DNA from: Bradyrhizobium manausense
Lineage (GTDB): Bacteria > Pseudomonadota > Alphaproteobacteria > Rhizobiales > Xanthobacteraceae
DNA: 64,000 nt
Direction of reading: 5' to 3'
NCBI RefSeq assembly: GCF_001440035.1
Contig: NZ_LJYG01000094.1
Location: 154,767-218,766, forward strand
In this document: positions 17,319 through 25,777 of the stretch, piece by piece
Position numbering within the stretch: position 1 is the first letter of the stretch
Layout of the letters: each line of letters begins with the position of its first letter
Made by a program: the position numbers and the translations under genes
The notes under the pieces: generated by a model
What the model saw: only the letters and a program-made list of their open reading frames with translations
Databases searched by the model: none
Told to the model about the DNA's origin: nothing

Positions 17319-18692
17319 TCAGGCCACTTTGAAGTCGTTCCAGCGCTTGTTCATGTAAGCCGCCTCGTCCATCAGCGTGTTCCAGCACGAGATGTTCTTG
17401 ACGCGGTCGAGGAACGAGCCGCCGTCACGCTTGGTGCCGGCCTTCTCCATCGCAACACCGTAGGGATCATTGACGACTTCAGGTGCGGGCTGGCCCTCGT
17501 ACCAGAACGCCCATTCGGCCGGCGTGAGGAATTTCTTCGCGGTCGACGGCACCGGACTGTAGTAGCCGTAGCGTGCGACGAAGCCGCCCTGCCAGCCGGA
17601 CAGATACCAGTTGAGATATTCGTAGGCGGCGTCGAGCTTCTTGCCGGAAAGGTGCTTCATCAGGCCCATGCCGTTGCACCAGCCGCGATAACCTTCCTTG
17701 CCGTTCTTGACGTTCACGGGCGCGTAGACGCAGGGGATTTCCTTGACGCGCACCGCGGCGACTGCCGGCGACCACATCGACTGGATCACCACCTCGCCCG
17801 CGGCCATCAGCTGCACCGACTGGTCGAAGGTGGTCCAGGTCGCGCGAAACTGGCCCTGCTTCTTCAACTCGATCAGCTTGTTGCAGGTAAAGTCGATCTC
17901 CTCCTTGGTCATGTTGCCCTTGTTGCCGTACTTGATCAGCCCGGCACTCTCGAAGCAGAGCGCGGCGTCCATGATGCCGATCGCGGGCACGTCGAGGATC
18001 GCCGCCTTGCCCTTGAATTTAGGATCGATCAGGTCCTTCCACTCGGTCACTTCGTGGCCGACGAGGTCGGGACGATAGCCGATGGAGTCGGCGTTGTAGA
18101 CCTGCGGCAGGAAGGTCGCCCATTCGGTGACGCCGTCGTTCAAATCGGTCGCATCAGGCTTGGCGATATACATGGCCTCATAGGGCGAGATGCCCTGGCG
18201 CGGGATCTTGTGGCCGTCGATCTCGCCCTTGGTGAAGATCGGCAGGATGTTGTCGAATTCCTTGATCTTCTTGACCTCGATGCCCTGGATGACGCCACGC
18301 TTTGCGGCGAGCTTGGCCTGCCAGCCCTCGAGGTCGGCGATGTCGACCGTATTAGGCTGGCTTATGAAGCGGTTGATGGCGGCTGAGGTGTCGAGGTTCT
18401 GCATCGTCACCTTGAAGCCGAGATCCTTGGCGGCCTGGTCGCCGATCGCCTTCACCACCGAATAGGAGACGCCGACATGGCGCAGCTCGATGTCCTTGAT
18501 CTCCTGCGCCCAGATGGTCGGGAATCCGCGGATCGCGTCCGACCCCGCGGCTGCGCCCGCAACTGCAGCCGCACCCTTCAACAGCGTGCGCCGGCTCAGC
18601 TTTTTCGCAGACTTGACGTTAGCCTTGCCCCCCGTCTTGGCCCCCGTTCCCGCCGGATCGGAAGTGAACGTGCCCTTCGTCTCATCAGACAT
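17319..18692 (-). CDS. Extracellular solute-binding protein of the PotD-like importer
   Basis: A 457-residue periplasmic receptor of the spermidine/putrescine-binding type. The unusually long N-terminus (about 33 polar residues) precedes a clear Tat motif, SRRTLLKG, and an Ala-rich hydrophobic stretch, so it is probably exported folded. It has the two-lobe pattern with YNADSIGYRPD and DVPAIGIMDAAL regions. GAGGG lies ahead of the start. It is the first gene of the operon, so its promoter is the region 18693-19066. Confidence 0.92.
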   Translation of the reverse strand: MSDETKGTFTSDPAGTGAKTGGKANVKSAKKLSRRTLLKGAAAVAGAAAGSDAIRGFPTIWAQEIKDIELRHVGVSYSVVKAIGDQAAKDLGFKVTMQNLDTSAAINRFISQPNTVDIADLEGWQAKLAAKRGVIQGIEVKKIKEFDNILPIFTKGEIDGHKIPRQGISPYEAMYIAKPDATDLNDGVTEWATFLPQVYNADSIGYRPDLVGHEVTEWKDLIDPKFKGKAAILDVPAIGIMDAALCFESAGLIKYGNKGNMTKEEIDFTCNKLIELKKQGQFRATWTTFDQSVQLMAAGEVVIQSMWSPAVAAVRVKEIPCVYAPVNVKNGKEGYRGWCNGMGLMKHLSGKKLDAAYEYLNWYLSGWQGGFVARYGYYSPVPSTAKKFLTPAEWAFWYEGQPAPEVVNDPYGVAMEKAGTKRDGGSFLDRVKNISCWNTLMDEAAYMNKRWNDFKVA

Positions 18693-19066
18693 GGCAACCC
18701 TCGCTGGTTACGATGAACGCTTGCACCGATCGCCATTGATCGGCTGCGGATGTGATCCATGCGCGCGAGGCTAGGGGCGGGCATTTGCGAAGTAAAATTG
18801 GAAGTAAAAATTCGCGACATAAGCGCCGCTAATGGCTCAACTCTCTGCACGTCATCACGGCACGCGGCCCACGAAGGCAGCAGCGGTCGCGGGTCATCGA
18901 TCACTCGCTCGCTTGCCAATTACCGCGCCGATCCGTTCGCCGCGGCGGGCATCTGGGAGAAGGTCACGATCACGGGATTTCTGCGGCGACAGGGCCGAAC
19001 GTGACACGTCCTTGAGCTGGGCTACGCGATCACCTCCTCGCCGGTCACGCCTGAACGCGGATTCGC
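18693..19066 (-). promoter_or_regulatory. Upstream region of the importer/hydroxylase operon with tandem repeat
   Basis: A 374-base gap without a convincing gene; the short open frames in it match no family I know. The A/T-rich core holds GAAGTAAAA twice, at 18789-18797 and 18801-18809, 12 bases apart start to start, flanked by GCGAA and TTCGC. It lies about 100 bases upstream of the receptor start, where a regulator of this operon would bind. The remainder of the gap is GC-rich and featureless to my eye. Confidence 0.45.
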
Positions 19067-20392
19067 TTAAGCCGTCTCACACGCGAGCGACGAAACCGGA
19101 TCGCCTGGCCGCAATTGCCAGTACACGACAAGGAGACAGAGCCCGCCGATCGCCGCCAGCGCGCCGCCGACGATCGCGAGAGCCGAGCCGAGAGTGCCCT
19201 GGAAGAATTGCGCGGCAACAACGGCGACCAGCGTCGGCGCGATCGCCGTTCCGGTAATGCCGACCCAGGCGAAATGGACCGCCGTGATCTTGCCGATCGC
19301 AGCTCCAGGCGACAGATGCACGATCGTCGATGTGCCGATGGTGAACAGGCTCGCGGCCAGAAGATTGAAGACAGCGAGCAGCATCCAGACCGCAACGATG
19401 GACCCCGCGACCGGAACAAGGACTGCCGGTAGGAAGATCAGCGCCGAGATCCCCACACCCAGGGCCGGGATCGCCGGCAATCCGAACCGGCGATAGACGG
19501 CATCGACGAGAAAGCCGGCGATGAACTGGCTGGCTGTGCTGAGAAACAGGACGATGAGACCATAGGTCAGTCCGATCTCGCCGGCCGGAAGCTTCCACAC
19601 GCGCCCGAGAAAGGCCGGTATCCAGGACGAGTACGCCACCGACAACATGATCGTTGCGGCATTCGCCAGAAACAGCGGGACGAAAACGAGCCAGCGATCG
19701 CGAACGGCTTCGAAGGCGTCCCTGAGCGCGATGGGTTGACCCGTTCCGACGGACCGCCTCGCCGGCTCCTTGAACGTGTAGACGAGCAAGGCGACCGGTA
19801 GCGCAATCGCGCCGCACATGATCAGCACGAGCTGCCATGAGCGAACGGTGATCCCCAGCAAGGGTAGCACGTAGCTTCCGCTCTCCCCCACGAAGTGAAG
19901 AATTGCGCCGCCGCCCAATAGCGCCAGCCCGCCGCCGATGCTCGCGCCCATGGCCCAGATCGCGACGGCCCGCCCGCGAAACCGGGGATGGAAGGCGTCT
20001 CTGACCAGCGACATGCTCGAAGGTCCGCAGGTGGCTTCACCTGCTCCAACGCCGCAGCGGCCAAGAAAGAGGCCTGCATAGGTGGTGACGGAGCCGCAGA
20101 GCATCGTCGAGATGCCCCACACGGTCATCCCCATGGCCAGGACCCGCCGACGCGGGAAACGATCGACCAGCATGCCGACGAACCATCCGCCGACCGCGTA
20201 GGTGATGATGAAGGCCGCTCCGATCAGTAAGCTCATCAGCGTGTCTGAAATCTGCAGGTCGCGCTTGATCGGCTGCACCAAGAGCGGCAGTGCTGCGCGA
20301 TCGATGAACGCAACAGCATTCACGAGACACAGGACGCCAACCAACCACCAATCACCGAGTTGAGGCCGCTCGACTTCTTGTTCGGTTTCCAT
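19067..20392 (-). CDS. Major facilitator superfamily transporter (ACS-like)
   Basis: A 441-residue MFS carrier with twelve predicted membrane segments. The loop 2-3 motif is present (GMLVDRFPRRRVLAMG), and FLGRCGVGAGEATCGPSSMS resembles the anion:cation symporter branch that takes up organic acids and aromatic compounds. It is the last gene of the 19-24 kb operon and probably imports its substrate. GAGAAGGAAA lies before the ATG. Confidence 0.9.
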   Translation of the reverse strand: METEQEVERPQLGDWWLVGVLCLVNAVAFIDRAALPLLVQPIKRDLQISDTLMSLLIGAAFIITYAVGGWFVGMLVDRFPRRRVLAMGMTVWGISTMLCGSVTTYAGLFLGRCGVGAGEATCGPSSMSLVRDAFHPRFRGRAVAIWAMGASIGGGLALLGGGAILHFVGESGSYVLPLLGITVRSWQLVLIMCGAIALPVALLVYTFKEPARRSVGTGQPIALRDAFEAVRDRWLVFVPLFLANAATIMLSVAYSSWIPAFLGRVWKLPAGEIGLTYGLIVLFLSTASQFIAGFLVDAVYRRFGLPAIPALGVGISALIFLPAVLVPVAGSIVAVWMLLAVFNLLAASLFTIGTSTIVHLSPGAAIGKITAVHFAWVGITGTAIAPTLVAVVAAQFFQGTLGSALAIVGGALAAIGGLCLLVVYWQLRPGDPVSSLACETA

Positions 20393-20428
20393 GCGTTTCC
20401 TTCTCTCCCTGACGTCATTGCGCCCGTT

Positions 20429-21307
20429 TCACTTCGCTTGAGCGGCCATCTCGCGAACGACCGCGTTGAATTTCGAGGGAGCTTCAAGCTTGAGAATGTG
20501 ACCGCAATCCTCGAATGGATACGATGTCGCCCGAGGTGCGGCGGCGAGGAGCCGTTCGGCGTGATCCTGCTGCGGCGCGACCTGATCGCGCGTGCCGGAG
20601 AGGATGGCGATCGGGCAGCGCACCTCGGAGATGATGTCGGGCGTGTAAACGGTGAACGTTGACCGGATCGCCTGTCGCCAACCCTCGGTCGTCATTGCGT
20701 CGCGCAGGCGCTCAACGTGCTGCCGGACCAGTGCCGGCGTGTCCGGTGTCAGCAGCCTGTCCGCGATGGTCGCACGCGGCACCGGGATGTTGACGTCCGC
20801 CGTACGAAGCCAGGCGTTGAGCTCGGCGGTACGCGTATCGCCGACGAGATGACCTCTGGCGGTGTTGGGTGCCGATAGAACAAGGCTGCCGACCAGCGCG
20901 GGATATCGTCTGGCGAAAGCCGTCGCGACAATGCTCCCCCAGGAGCTGCCGACCAGCGCCGCCAGCCGGCGCACGCCGAGCGCACGCAGCAAACCTTCCA
21001 CTGCGCTCGCGTAGTCGTCGATCTTTGCGTCCTGCCCCGGGATTGGTGAGCTTCCACCGAAGCCGGGGGCGTTCCAGGCGATCACGTGGAAATCGCGTGA
21101 TAGCCCGGCGAACTGCGCGCGGTATCCTGCCGAACTGGAGCCCAGCCCGTGCAGCATCAGCACCGCAGGATTGTTCGGGTCTCCGGCGGCGCGATATTCG
21201 ATCTGGCCCTGCTGCCCGGAATAGATCGATGACGCGACATCGACCCGGGCGAGCGCCGGCAGCTCCTGTCTGAGCAGCTCGGCATCGGCCGGAGACAAAT
21301 CAGCCAT
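20429..21307 (-). CDS. Alpha/beta-fold hydrolase
   Basis: A 292-residue serine hydrolase. The oxyanion strand LMLHGLGSSSAGY, nucleophile elbow GSSWGS, acid region SGTRDQVAP and catalytic His in EDCGHILKLE are all visible. Such enzymes in flavin-monooxygenase operons usually cleave the ester, lactone or C-C bond formed after oxygenation. Stop, GTG and ATG run together at 21313-21305 (TGAGTGATG), so the gene is coupled to the reductase upstream; I take the ATG. Confidence 0.9.
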   Translation of the reverse strand: MADLSPADAELLRQELPALARVDVASSIYSGQQGQIEYRAAGDPNNPAVLMLHGLGSSSAGYRAQFAGLSRDFHVIAWNAPGFGGSSPIPGQDAKIDDYASAVEGLLRALGVRRLAALVGSSWGSIVATAFARRYPALVGSLVLSAPNTARGHLVGDTRTAELNAWLRTADVNIPVPRATIADRLLTPDTPALVRQHVERLRDAMTTEGWRQAIRSTFTVYTPDIISEVRCPIAILSGTRDQVAPQQDHAERLLAAAPRATSYPFEDCGHILKLEAPSKFNAVVREMAAQAK

Positions 21308-21310
21308 CAC

Positions 21311-22411
21311 TCAAGCCCCGACCACGAGATCGAGCCGTCTGGCGGCCTCGGCAGAACGCTCAGCTTCGTAGCCAAGCCGGTGCGACAGATCCTTCGCAGC
21401 GTCGCGCAGGGCGCGGGCGAATGCGCCGTCGAGCTCGGCGCGGAATCGGCCCGCCTCACCCACCGCGGTCAGCGCCAGCACCGCGCGGCCATCCGCATCA
21501 AGCACGGGCGCGCTGAGGGCGTTGATGACCGTCTCGCTGCGATAGAAGGTCTCCAGCCCCTGCCTGGCGAGTCCCTGGCGGCGCACCTCCGCGAGGCGTT
21601 CGTGCCAATCGCTCTCCGCCCTCGCCAGGTCCTGACCCGGCAAGGCCGTCTCAGCAATTGCTTCAGGAGGAAGGTACGCAGCGAAGGCCAGACCAGTCGC
21701 CGTCGATGTCACCGGGAGGATCAACCCCACGGGAAGCGCTTCGCTCACCGGAGCGGATGCCGGCTCCCAATGGGTGATGGTCGGACCGTGGGCGCCCCAG
21801 ACGGCGAGCGCCATCGTCTCGTCGAACCGCCTGACCAGACGCTCGATCGCACGCCTGCCGAGCCGCATCGCCGAGAGCTGGACCTGCCTGCGATCGGACG
21901 ACAGCGTGCTGTCGGCCAGATCATGCGGATCCGCCAGCAGATACCGGCCATTGCCGAAGACGAGCGGCTTCCGCTCGGCTTGGTCGATCGCGACGACCTC
22001 ACCGACATAGATCGTGTGGTCGCCGCCCGGCACCCGGGACACGACCCGACATTGCAGCCGGGCGCTGCAATCGCGAAGCAGCGGCACGCCGCCGGCGCCG
22101 AGATCGACCTCGATGCCGGCGAACTTCGCATGCGAGGATTTCGCAAACCGCCTCGACAGCTCGATCTGGTCCTCAGCCAGGATATTCACGGCAAAGCGCT
22201 CGGCCTCAAAGAAGGCCGGATGGCTGCCGCTTTTCACGGCCTGGCTCCAGAGCACCAGCGGCGGATCGAGCGACACCGAGCTGAACGAATTGGCCGTCAC
22301 GCCGTGGAATTGGCCGGCGCCATCGACCGTCGTGACAACAGTCACGCCCGTGACGAAGCTTGCGAGCACGCGCCTGAGGTCGCGGCTGTCGAACAAAGGA
22401 GCATCGGGCAT
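21311..22411 (-). CDS. Flavin reductase domain fused to an IclR-type effector domain
   Basis: A 366-residue fusion. About residues 1-165 are a flavin reductase-like FMN-binding split barrel (RRVLASFVTGVTVVTT, TANSFSSVSLDPPLVLW, FAVNILAEDQ). About 190-350 match the ligand-binding domain of IclR regulators (LPVTSTATGLAFAAYLPPEA, RRQGLARQGLETF, SAPVLDADGRAVLALTAVG), but no HTH is present. The reductase should supply reduced flavin to the luciferase-like oxygenase next door, and the C-terminal domain probably senses the substrate. A precedent for an effector-gated reductase is the C1 component of p-hydroxyphenylacetate hydroxylase. The start at 22411 has GAGGAGG; an ATG seven codons earlier lacks one. 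Confidence 0.85.
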   Translation of the reverse strand: MPDAPLFDSRDLRRVLASFVTGVTVVTTVDGAGQFHGVTANSFSSVSLDPPLVLWSQAVKSGSHPAFFEAERFAVNILAEDQIELSRRFAKSSHAKFAGIEVDLGAGGVPLLRDCSARLQCRVVSRVPGGDHTIYVGEVVAIDQAERKPLVFGNGRYLLADPHDLADSTLSSDRRQVQLSAMRLGRRAIERLVRRFDETMALAVWGAHGPTITHWEPASAPVSEALPVGLILPVTSTATGLAFAAYLPPEAIAETALPGQDLARAESDWHERLAEVRRQGLARQGLETFYRSETVINALSAPVLDADGRAVLALTAVGEAGRFRAELDGAFARALRDAAKDLSHRLGYEAERSAEAARRLDLVVGA

Positions 22412-22446
22412 TTCCACCTCCTCAGCGTTCATCCGTTCTTTTGCGT

Positions 22447-23472
22447 TTACGCGGCAACTGCTTCGGCCGACTCCACCGCCGGCATGACATGCTCGGCAAA
22501 GCGGCGGATCGAGGCCGCGGCCTCGGCGTGCGGCATGGTCCCGAACATGAAGCTTCCGATCACATAGTTCAGTCCACCCGACGCGACCTGGTCGGACAGG
22601 ATTTGCGTCACCGTCCGGGCCGAGCCGGCAATCGCATGGCCGGATTCGACGAGTTGGTCGAACGCGGGCGGCAGCTTCGCATTCACGGGCTGCGTGCCGT
22701 GCTTGCGCCAGAGCTTGATGAAATTCTCGTAGAACGTCGGCCAGGCCTTCCGACCGAGCTCATGGGCCTCACGGTCGGTCTCGCCGACGATGATGTAGCG
22801 ATTGACGCCGATGAGCGGCGAGCTGTCTTGCAAGCCGGCCGTGGCCATTTCCTCGCGATAGCGATCCGAAATCGCACGCACGCGCGAGACCTGCCCTCCG
22901 CAGACCACGTTCACGCCGTTGCGCGCCGGCCAGACCACGGAATCGGGCGAGCCAACCGCGTACCACATCGGCGGACGCGGCCGCTGCAGCGGCTTCATTT
23001 CCACCGTATAATCATTCAGGCTCCAGAACTCGCCCGTCGTCGTGACGGACTCCTGCGTAAAGCAGCGCTGGATCGTCTCAAAGGCCTCCGCATACATCTT
23101 CGCCGCCTTCGCGGAGTCGATCCCGATTGCGTCGAGCTCGTGCGGTGAGGCGCCGCGCCCGATCCCGAACTCGAACCGGCCGCCGCTCAGATGATCGAGC
23201 ATGCAGATCTCTTCGTAGAGGCGCGCCGGATTGTAGGTCGGCAGCAGATAGACGAGCGGACATAGCCTCAGCCTCTCGGTGCGCTGCGACAGCGCGGCCA
23301 TCCACACGCTGGGCGACGGCGTCGTGCTCAGCGGCGTGCCGTGATGCTCGCTCATGTGGAAGCAATGAAAGCCGAGACGATCGTAGAGTTCGGCGAGCTG
23401 AAGCCGGTTCTCGTACTGCTCCGCCAGCGCAAGGCCGCAACGGTCATTCTGGTCGAAGACGCCGAATTTCAT
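22447..23472 (-). CDS. Luciferase-like (LLM class) flavin-dependent monooxygenase
   Basis: A 341-residue bacterial-luciferase-family protein that uses free reduced flavin and oxygen. It starts MKFGVFDQNDRCG behind GAGGAG; a longer in-frame start at 23514 adds a stretch overlapping the VOC gene. The characteristic segments LAELYDRLGFHCFHMSEHH, LLPTYNPARLYEEICMLD and SGGRFEFGIGRG are present. It forms a two-component monooxygenase with the reductase fusion downstream. Confidence 0.92.
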   Translation of the reverse strand: MKFGVFDQNDRCGLALAEQYENRLQLAELYDRLGFHCFHMSEHHGTPLSTTPSPSVWMAALSQRTERLRLCPLVYLLPTYNPARLYEEICMLDHLSGGRFEFGIGRGASPHELDAIGIDSAKAAKMYAEAFETIQRCFTQESVTTTGEFWSLNDYTVEMKPLQRPRPPMWYAVGSPDSVVWPARNGVNVVCGGQVSRVRAISDRYREEMATAGLQDSSPLIGVNRYIIVGETDREAHELGRKAWPTFYENFIKLWRKHGTQPVNAKLPPAFDQLVESGHAIAGSARTVTQILSDQVASGGLNYVIGSFMFGTMPHAEAAASIRRFAEHVMPAVESAEAVAA

Positions 23473-23510
23473 GATGGATCTCCTCGTTGGATTGATGTGC
23501 GCAGGCCGAG

Positions 23511-23873
23511 TCAAGCCGAGGGGCCGGGCCGGACATGAAGCTGAAACCGATTGCCTTCGGGGTCGGCGAAGGTTGCGACGCTGCCGTGCGCGCCCATGTC
23601 GCGGCTTGCCAGATGCCGGCCGCCGAGCCGCTCGATCCTTGCTGCAACGGACGCAAGGTCGGACGCGTCGAACACGATCACGCTGCCGCGCGCGTCCTTC
23701 GCCGCCTCAGCTGCCGAACTCAGTGCAAACGCAAGCGGCCCGGCCTTGAACTGGCACCATCTGTCGTGATCGCGAAACGACAGCGGCAGCTCCAGCGCCT
23801 CGGCGTAGAAGGCCTGCATGCGATCCATGTCGTTGACGACCGTGTAGACGCTGCTGATGGCACCAAGGGGCAT
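23511..23873 (-). CDS. VOC superfamily (glyoxalase-fold) protein
   Basis: A 120-residue VOC protein with the pattern AISSVYTVVNDMDRMQAFY and a C-terminal FADPEGNRFQLHVRPG. It is the first gene of the operon. The first metal-ligand position is not a histidine (SSVYTVV), so it may be a binding or resistance protein and not a metalloenzyme. Confidence 0.8.
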   Translation of the reverse strand: MPLGAISSVYTVVNDMDRMQAFYAEALELPLSFRDHDRWCQFKAGPLAFALSSAAEAAKDARGSVIVFDASDLASVAARIERLGGRHLASRDMGAHGSVATFADPEGNRFQLHVRPGPSA

Positions 23874-23894
23874 CTCCTTTTCCTCCTCTCCATG

Positions 23895-23928
23895 TATTCA
23901 ATATTGTTGAATATATGCGCTATTGTTG
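23895..23928. promoter_or_regulatory. Palindromic operator candidate for the monooxygenase operon
   Basis: A perfect inverted repeat, TATTCAA - 5 bases - TTGAATA (23895-23913), lies 22 bases upstream of the VOC start. TATTGTTG occurs inside it (23902-23909) and again at 23921-23928, 19 bases on. It sits between the operon and the broken IclR gene on the other strand, the expected place for an IclR-type operator. Confidence 0.55.
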
Positions 23929-23996
23929 TATCATGCTCCCCGTCTTCATTTGTGTCAATCTCGATTCCCTGAGCGGGTCGAAGGAAGCAGATCTGG

Positions 23997-24140
23997 AGAA
24001 GAAGCCGCGCCGAGGCATTCGGTCGGTCGAAATTGCCTTTCGGACTCCCGCGTTATGCAGGCGAGCCAGCAGGCCATGGCCTCGAAGGAAGATCGCGCCG
24101 CTGGCGGGCCTGACGACGAGCGCGGCACATCTGATCGAGC
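23997..24140 (+). pseudogene. Remnant of an IclR family regulator (HTH part, frameshifted)
   Basis: Reading three successive frame segments gives an IclR-type DNA-binding domain: RRGIRSVEIAFR in one frame (to about 24044), VMQASQQAMASKE in the next (about 24052-24091), then IAPLAGLTTSAAH back in the first frame. Intact IclR proteins read RGIxSVE...LxALxxxxxPMxLKEIAxxAGLxxSxAH. At least two frameshifts are needed, and nothing resembling the effector domain follows. Divergent placement from the monooxygenase operon suggests it was once that operon's regulator. Confidence 0.65.
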
Positions 24141-24623
24141 GGGAGTGGGGCGCGGTGTTCGGCGGCAAGACCGAAAGCCGTGACTAACCGACCCGGCTTC
24201 TAGTTGGTGCCCTATCTCTTGAAGCTGCCCTTAGAGCAGTTCACGCGGCGGCTTGGAGCCTTTTCCGTTCCGATTGATCGGATCCTCGGCTACCCTATTC
24301 TAGCCGCGTCGGCGGAACTGCTGAAGTTGATGGATGGCTGCATGAGAGCGGAGATGGGCAGGCTCGATAAGCAGATGGATCCCTTCCACCCTGCCGGTCA
24401 TCTGACGGCGGCGGATCGCGACCCTGAGAACCTAGGTGAGCAAGTCGACGCGGCCTCGTTCGTTGACGCGGCCCGAGAAGAAGCCGCCTCGTCGCCCGCG
24501 CATTTTGGGTCGGGCCAGGCGGCGACCGGCGTCACGGGCTCTACCAATTGGATCGACCGAGCAGGTCGCATCTGGCGACGCCATCTCCAGCGCGATCAAC
24601 TCCCCCGGACGACCGGAGGGTCG
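24141..24623. other. Non-coding stretch downstream of the IclR remnant
   Basis: An open frame runs in from 24204 to join the membrane protein at 24624, but its first 140 codons show no family resemblance and the gene's own ribosome site lies later. No repeat, RNA gene or further IclR-like sequence is recognisable here. It may be decayed remains of the regulator and adjoining DNA. Confidence 0.4.
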
Positions 24624-25121
24624 ATGGGAAACTTGGAGCGGTGGTTGATCGCACTGCTGAGCGTCGGCTTGGTCGTGAGTTGCGTCTGCGTAATCATTGT
24701 CTTCATGCAGGTCAACGCGCGCAAATTGGAGATCGCAACACTGCAACGTGATATCATCGCGCTCAAGCTACGCGTAGCCAGGCTCGATCAGATCGCAAGC
24801 GCCAATGAGATACGCGAAAAGGCAAGCAGTGGAACACCCAAGCCGCCGTTGGAGACCCAACCTGACCAGGCGCCGCTCATCCTGTCACGTGAAGAGATTC
24901 AGTTTGTCCGGGACTATATCAAGCCTGCACCTGCTGCCGGCCCCGCGACTGAGACGATAAAGGTCGGCGATCCCGTCGTGGGAGAAACCGTTCCCTTTCC
25001 CTCTGCGATCACGGACAAGGTGCGGAAACTGCTCGGCGCACGATTTACCGTTCGCAATGGCGTTGTTGTCATCGTCCGCAGCGGCAGCCGTCAAGCTGAC
25101 GCTGTGATTGGGCCAAATTGA
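24624..25121 (+). CDS. Single-pass membrane protein with C-terminal DUF1236-like region
   Basis: A 165-residue protein starting MGNLERW behind GGAGGG. Residues about 7-29 form one membrane segment (WLIALLSVGLVVSCVCVII), followed by a short coiled-coil-like stretch (30-60), a Pro-rich linker and a C-terminal region (about 85-165). The latter, with IxxVRDYI, KVGDPVVGETVPFP and a final RNGVVVIVRSGSR...AVI, resembles the small rhizobial DUF1236 domain (function unknown). It converges on the pilus operon and is separated from tadD by 37 bases. Resemblance is by eye only. Confidence 0.6.
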   Translation: MGNLERWLIALLSVGLVVSCVCVIIVFMQVNARKLEIATLQRDIIALKLRVARLDQIASANEIREKASSGTPKPPLETQPDQAPLILSREEIQFVRDYIKPAPAAGPATETIKVGDPVVGETVPFPSAITDKVRKLLGARFTVRNGVVVIVRSGSRQADAVIGPN

Positions 25122-25158
25122 CGAGAACTGGCCGCGATCGCAGGAGCCGATCGCCGCC

Positions 25159-25695
25159 TTAAGGCTGATTGTTTGGCGGCCTTTCGATGAAGCGCCGGCT
25201 GCCGTTGAGAAGTTCGAGGTTATTGGCGATGACCGGGTTGCCTGGATCGAGCGAATAAGCCTTCTCAAACTTTCGGCGCGCCGCATTCAGATTGCCGCGC
25301 AGCATGTACGAATATCCCTGGTCATTCAGGATCTGAACCGTCTCGCCTCCCAGCCGGATCGCCTGGGCGTAGGCCTGGTCGGCAAGGTCGAAACGACGGA
25401 GCTTGTCGTAGCTCGCCGCGAGCCCAATCCAGGCAGTGACGTCCTTGGGTGATTTCTCGACGGCATCCTTGAAATAGCGCTGCGAGAGTCCGTAACTGCC
25501 GCGATTGTAATGCTCCAGGCCCAGCCGCACAGGCTCGTCCGACGGGTAGTACTTGACGTCGGTCGGCTCCTGCACGGGGTCCCCGCCCGGCGGGTCAACG
25601 GGAGCCACGATGGCGGCTTCCCTCGTTGTGTAGTCGCAACCCGCAAGTCCTGGCGCCAACCAGCAACAGGTCAGCAATACAATGGCACGTCGCAT
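25159..25695 (-). CDS. tadD: Tetratricopeptide-repeat pilus lipoprotein (TadD-like)
   Basis: A 178-residue protein with a lipoprotein signal (LAPGLAGC; Cys20) and at least three TPR units from about residue 50 (LEHYNRGSYGLSQRYFKDAVEKSP; VTAWIGLAASYDKLRRFDLADQAYAQAI; ILNDQGYSYMLRGNLNAARRKFEKA). TadD lipoproteins help assemble the outer-membrane secretin of Flp pili. It is the last gene of the pilus operon, 82 bases after the small lipoprotein. Confidence 0.85.
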   Translation of the reverse strand: MRRAIVLLTCCWLAPGLAGCDYTTREAAIVAPVDPPGGDPVQEPTDVKYYPSDEPVRLGLEHYNRGSYGLSQRYFKDAVEKSPKDVTAWIGLAASYDKLRRFDLADQAYAQAIRLGGETVQILNDQGYSYMLRGNLNAARRKFEKAYSLDPGNPVIANNLELLNGSRRFIERPPNNQP

Positions 25696-25777
25696 AACCC
25701 TCGTCTCCCGCTCGGTTCAGCGCATTCACTGCACCAAGCGCAAATGCCCGTCGCTCAACTCACTTGCAAAAACACCG

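Noticed and set aside
24204-24623. Upstream extension of the membrane protein to 305 residues
   Set aside because: No family-like sequence, no ribosome site at 24204, and a strong site directly before 24624.
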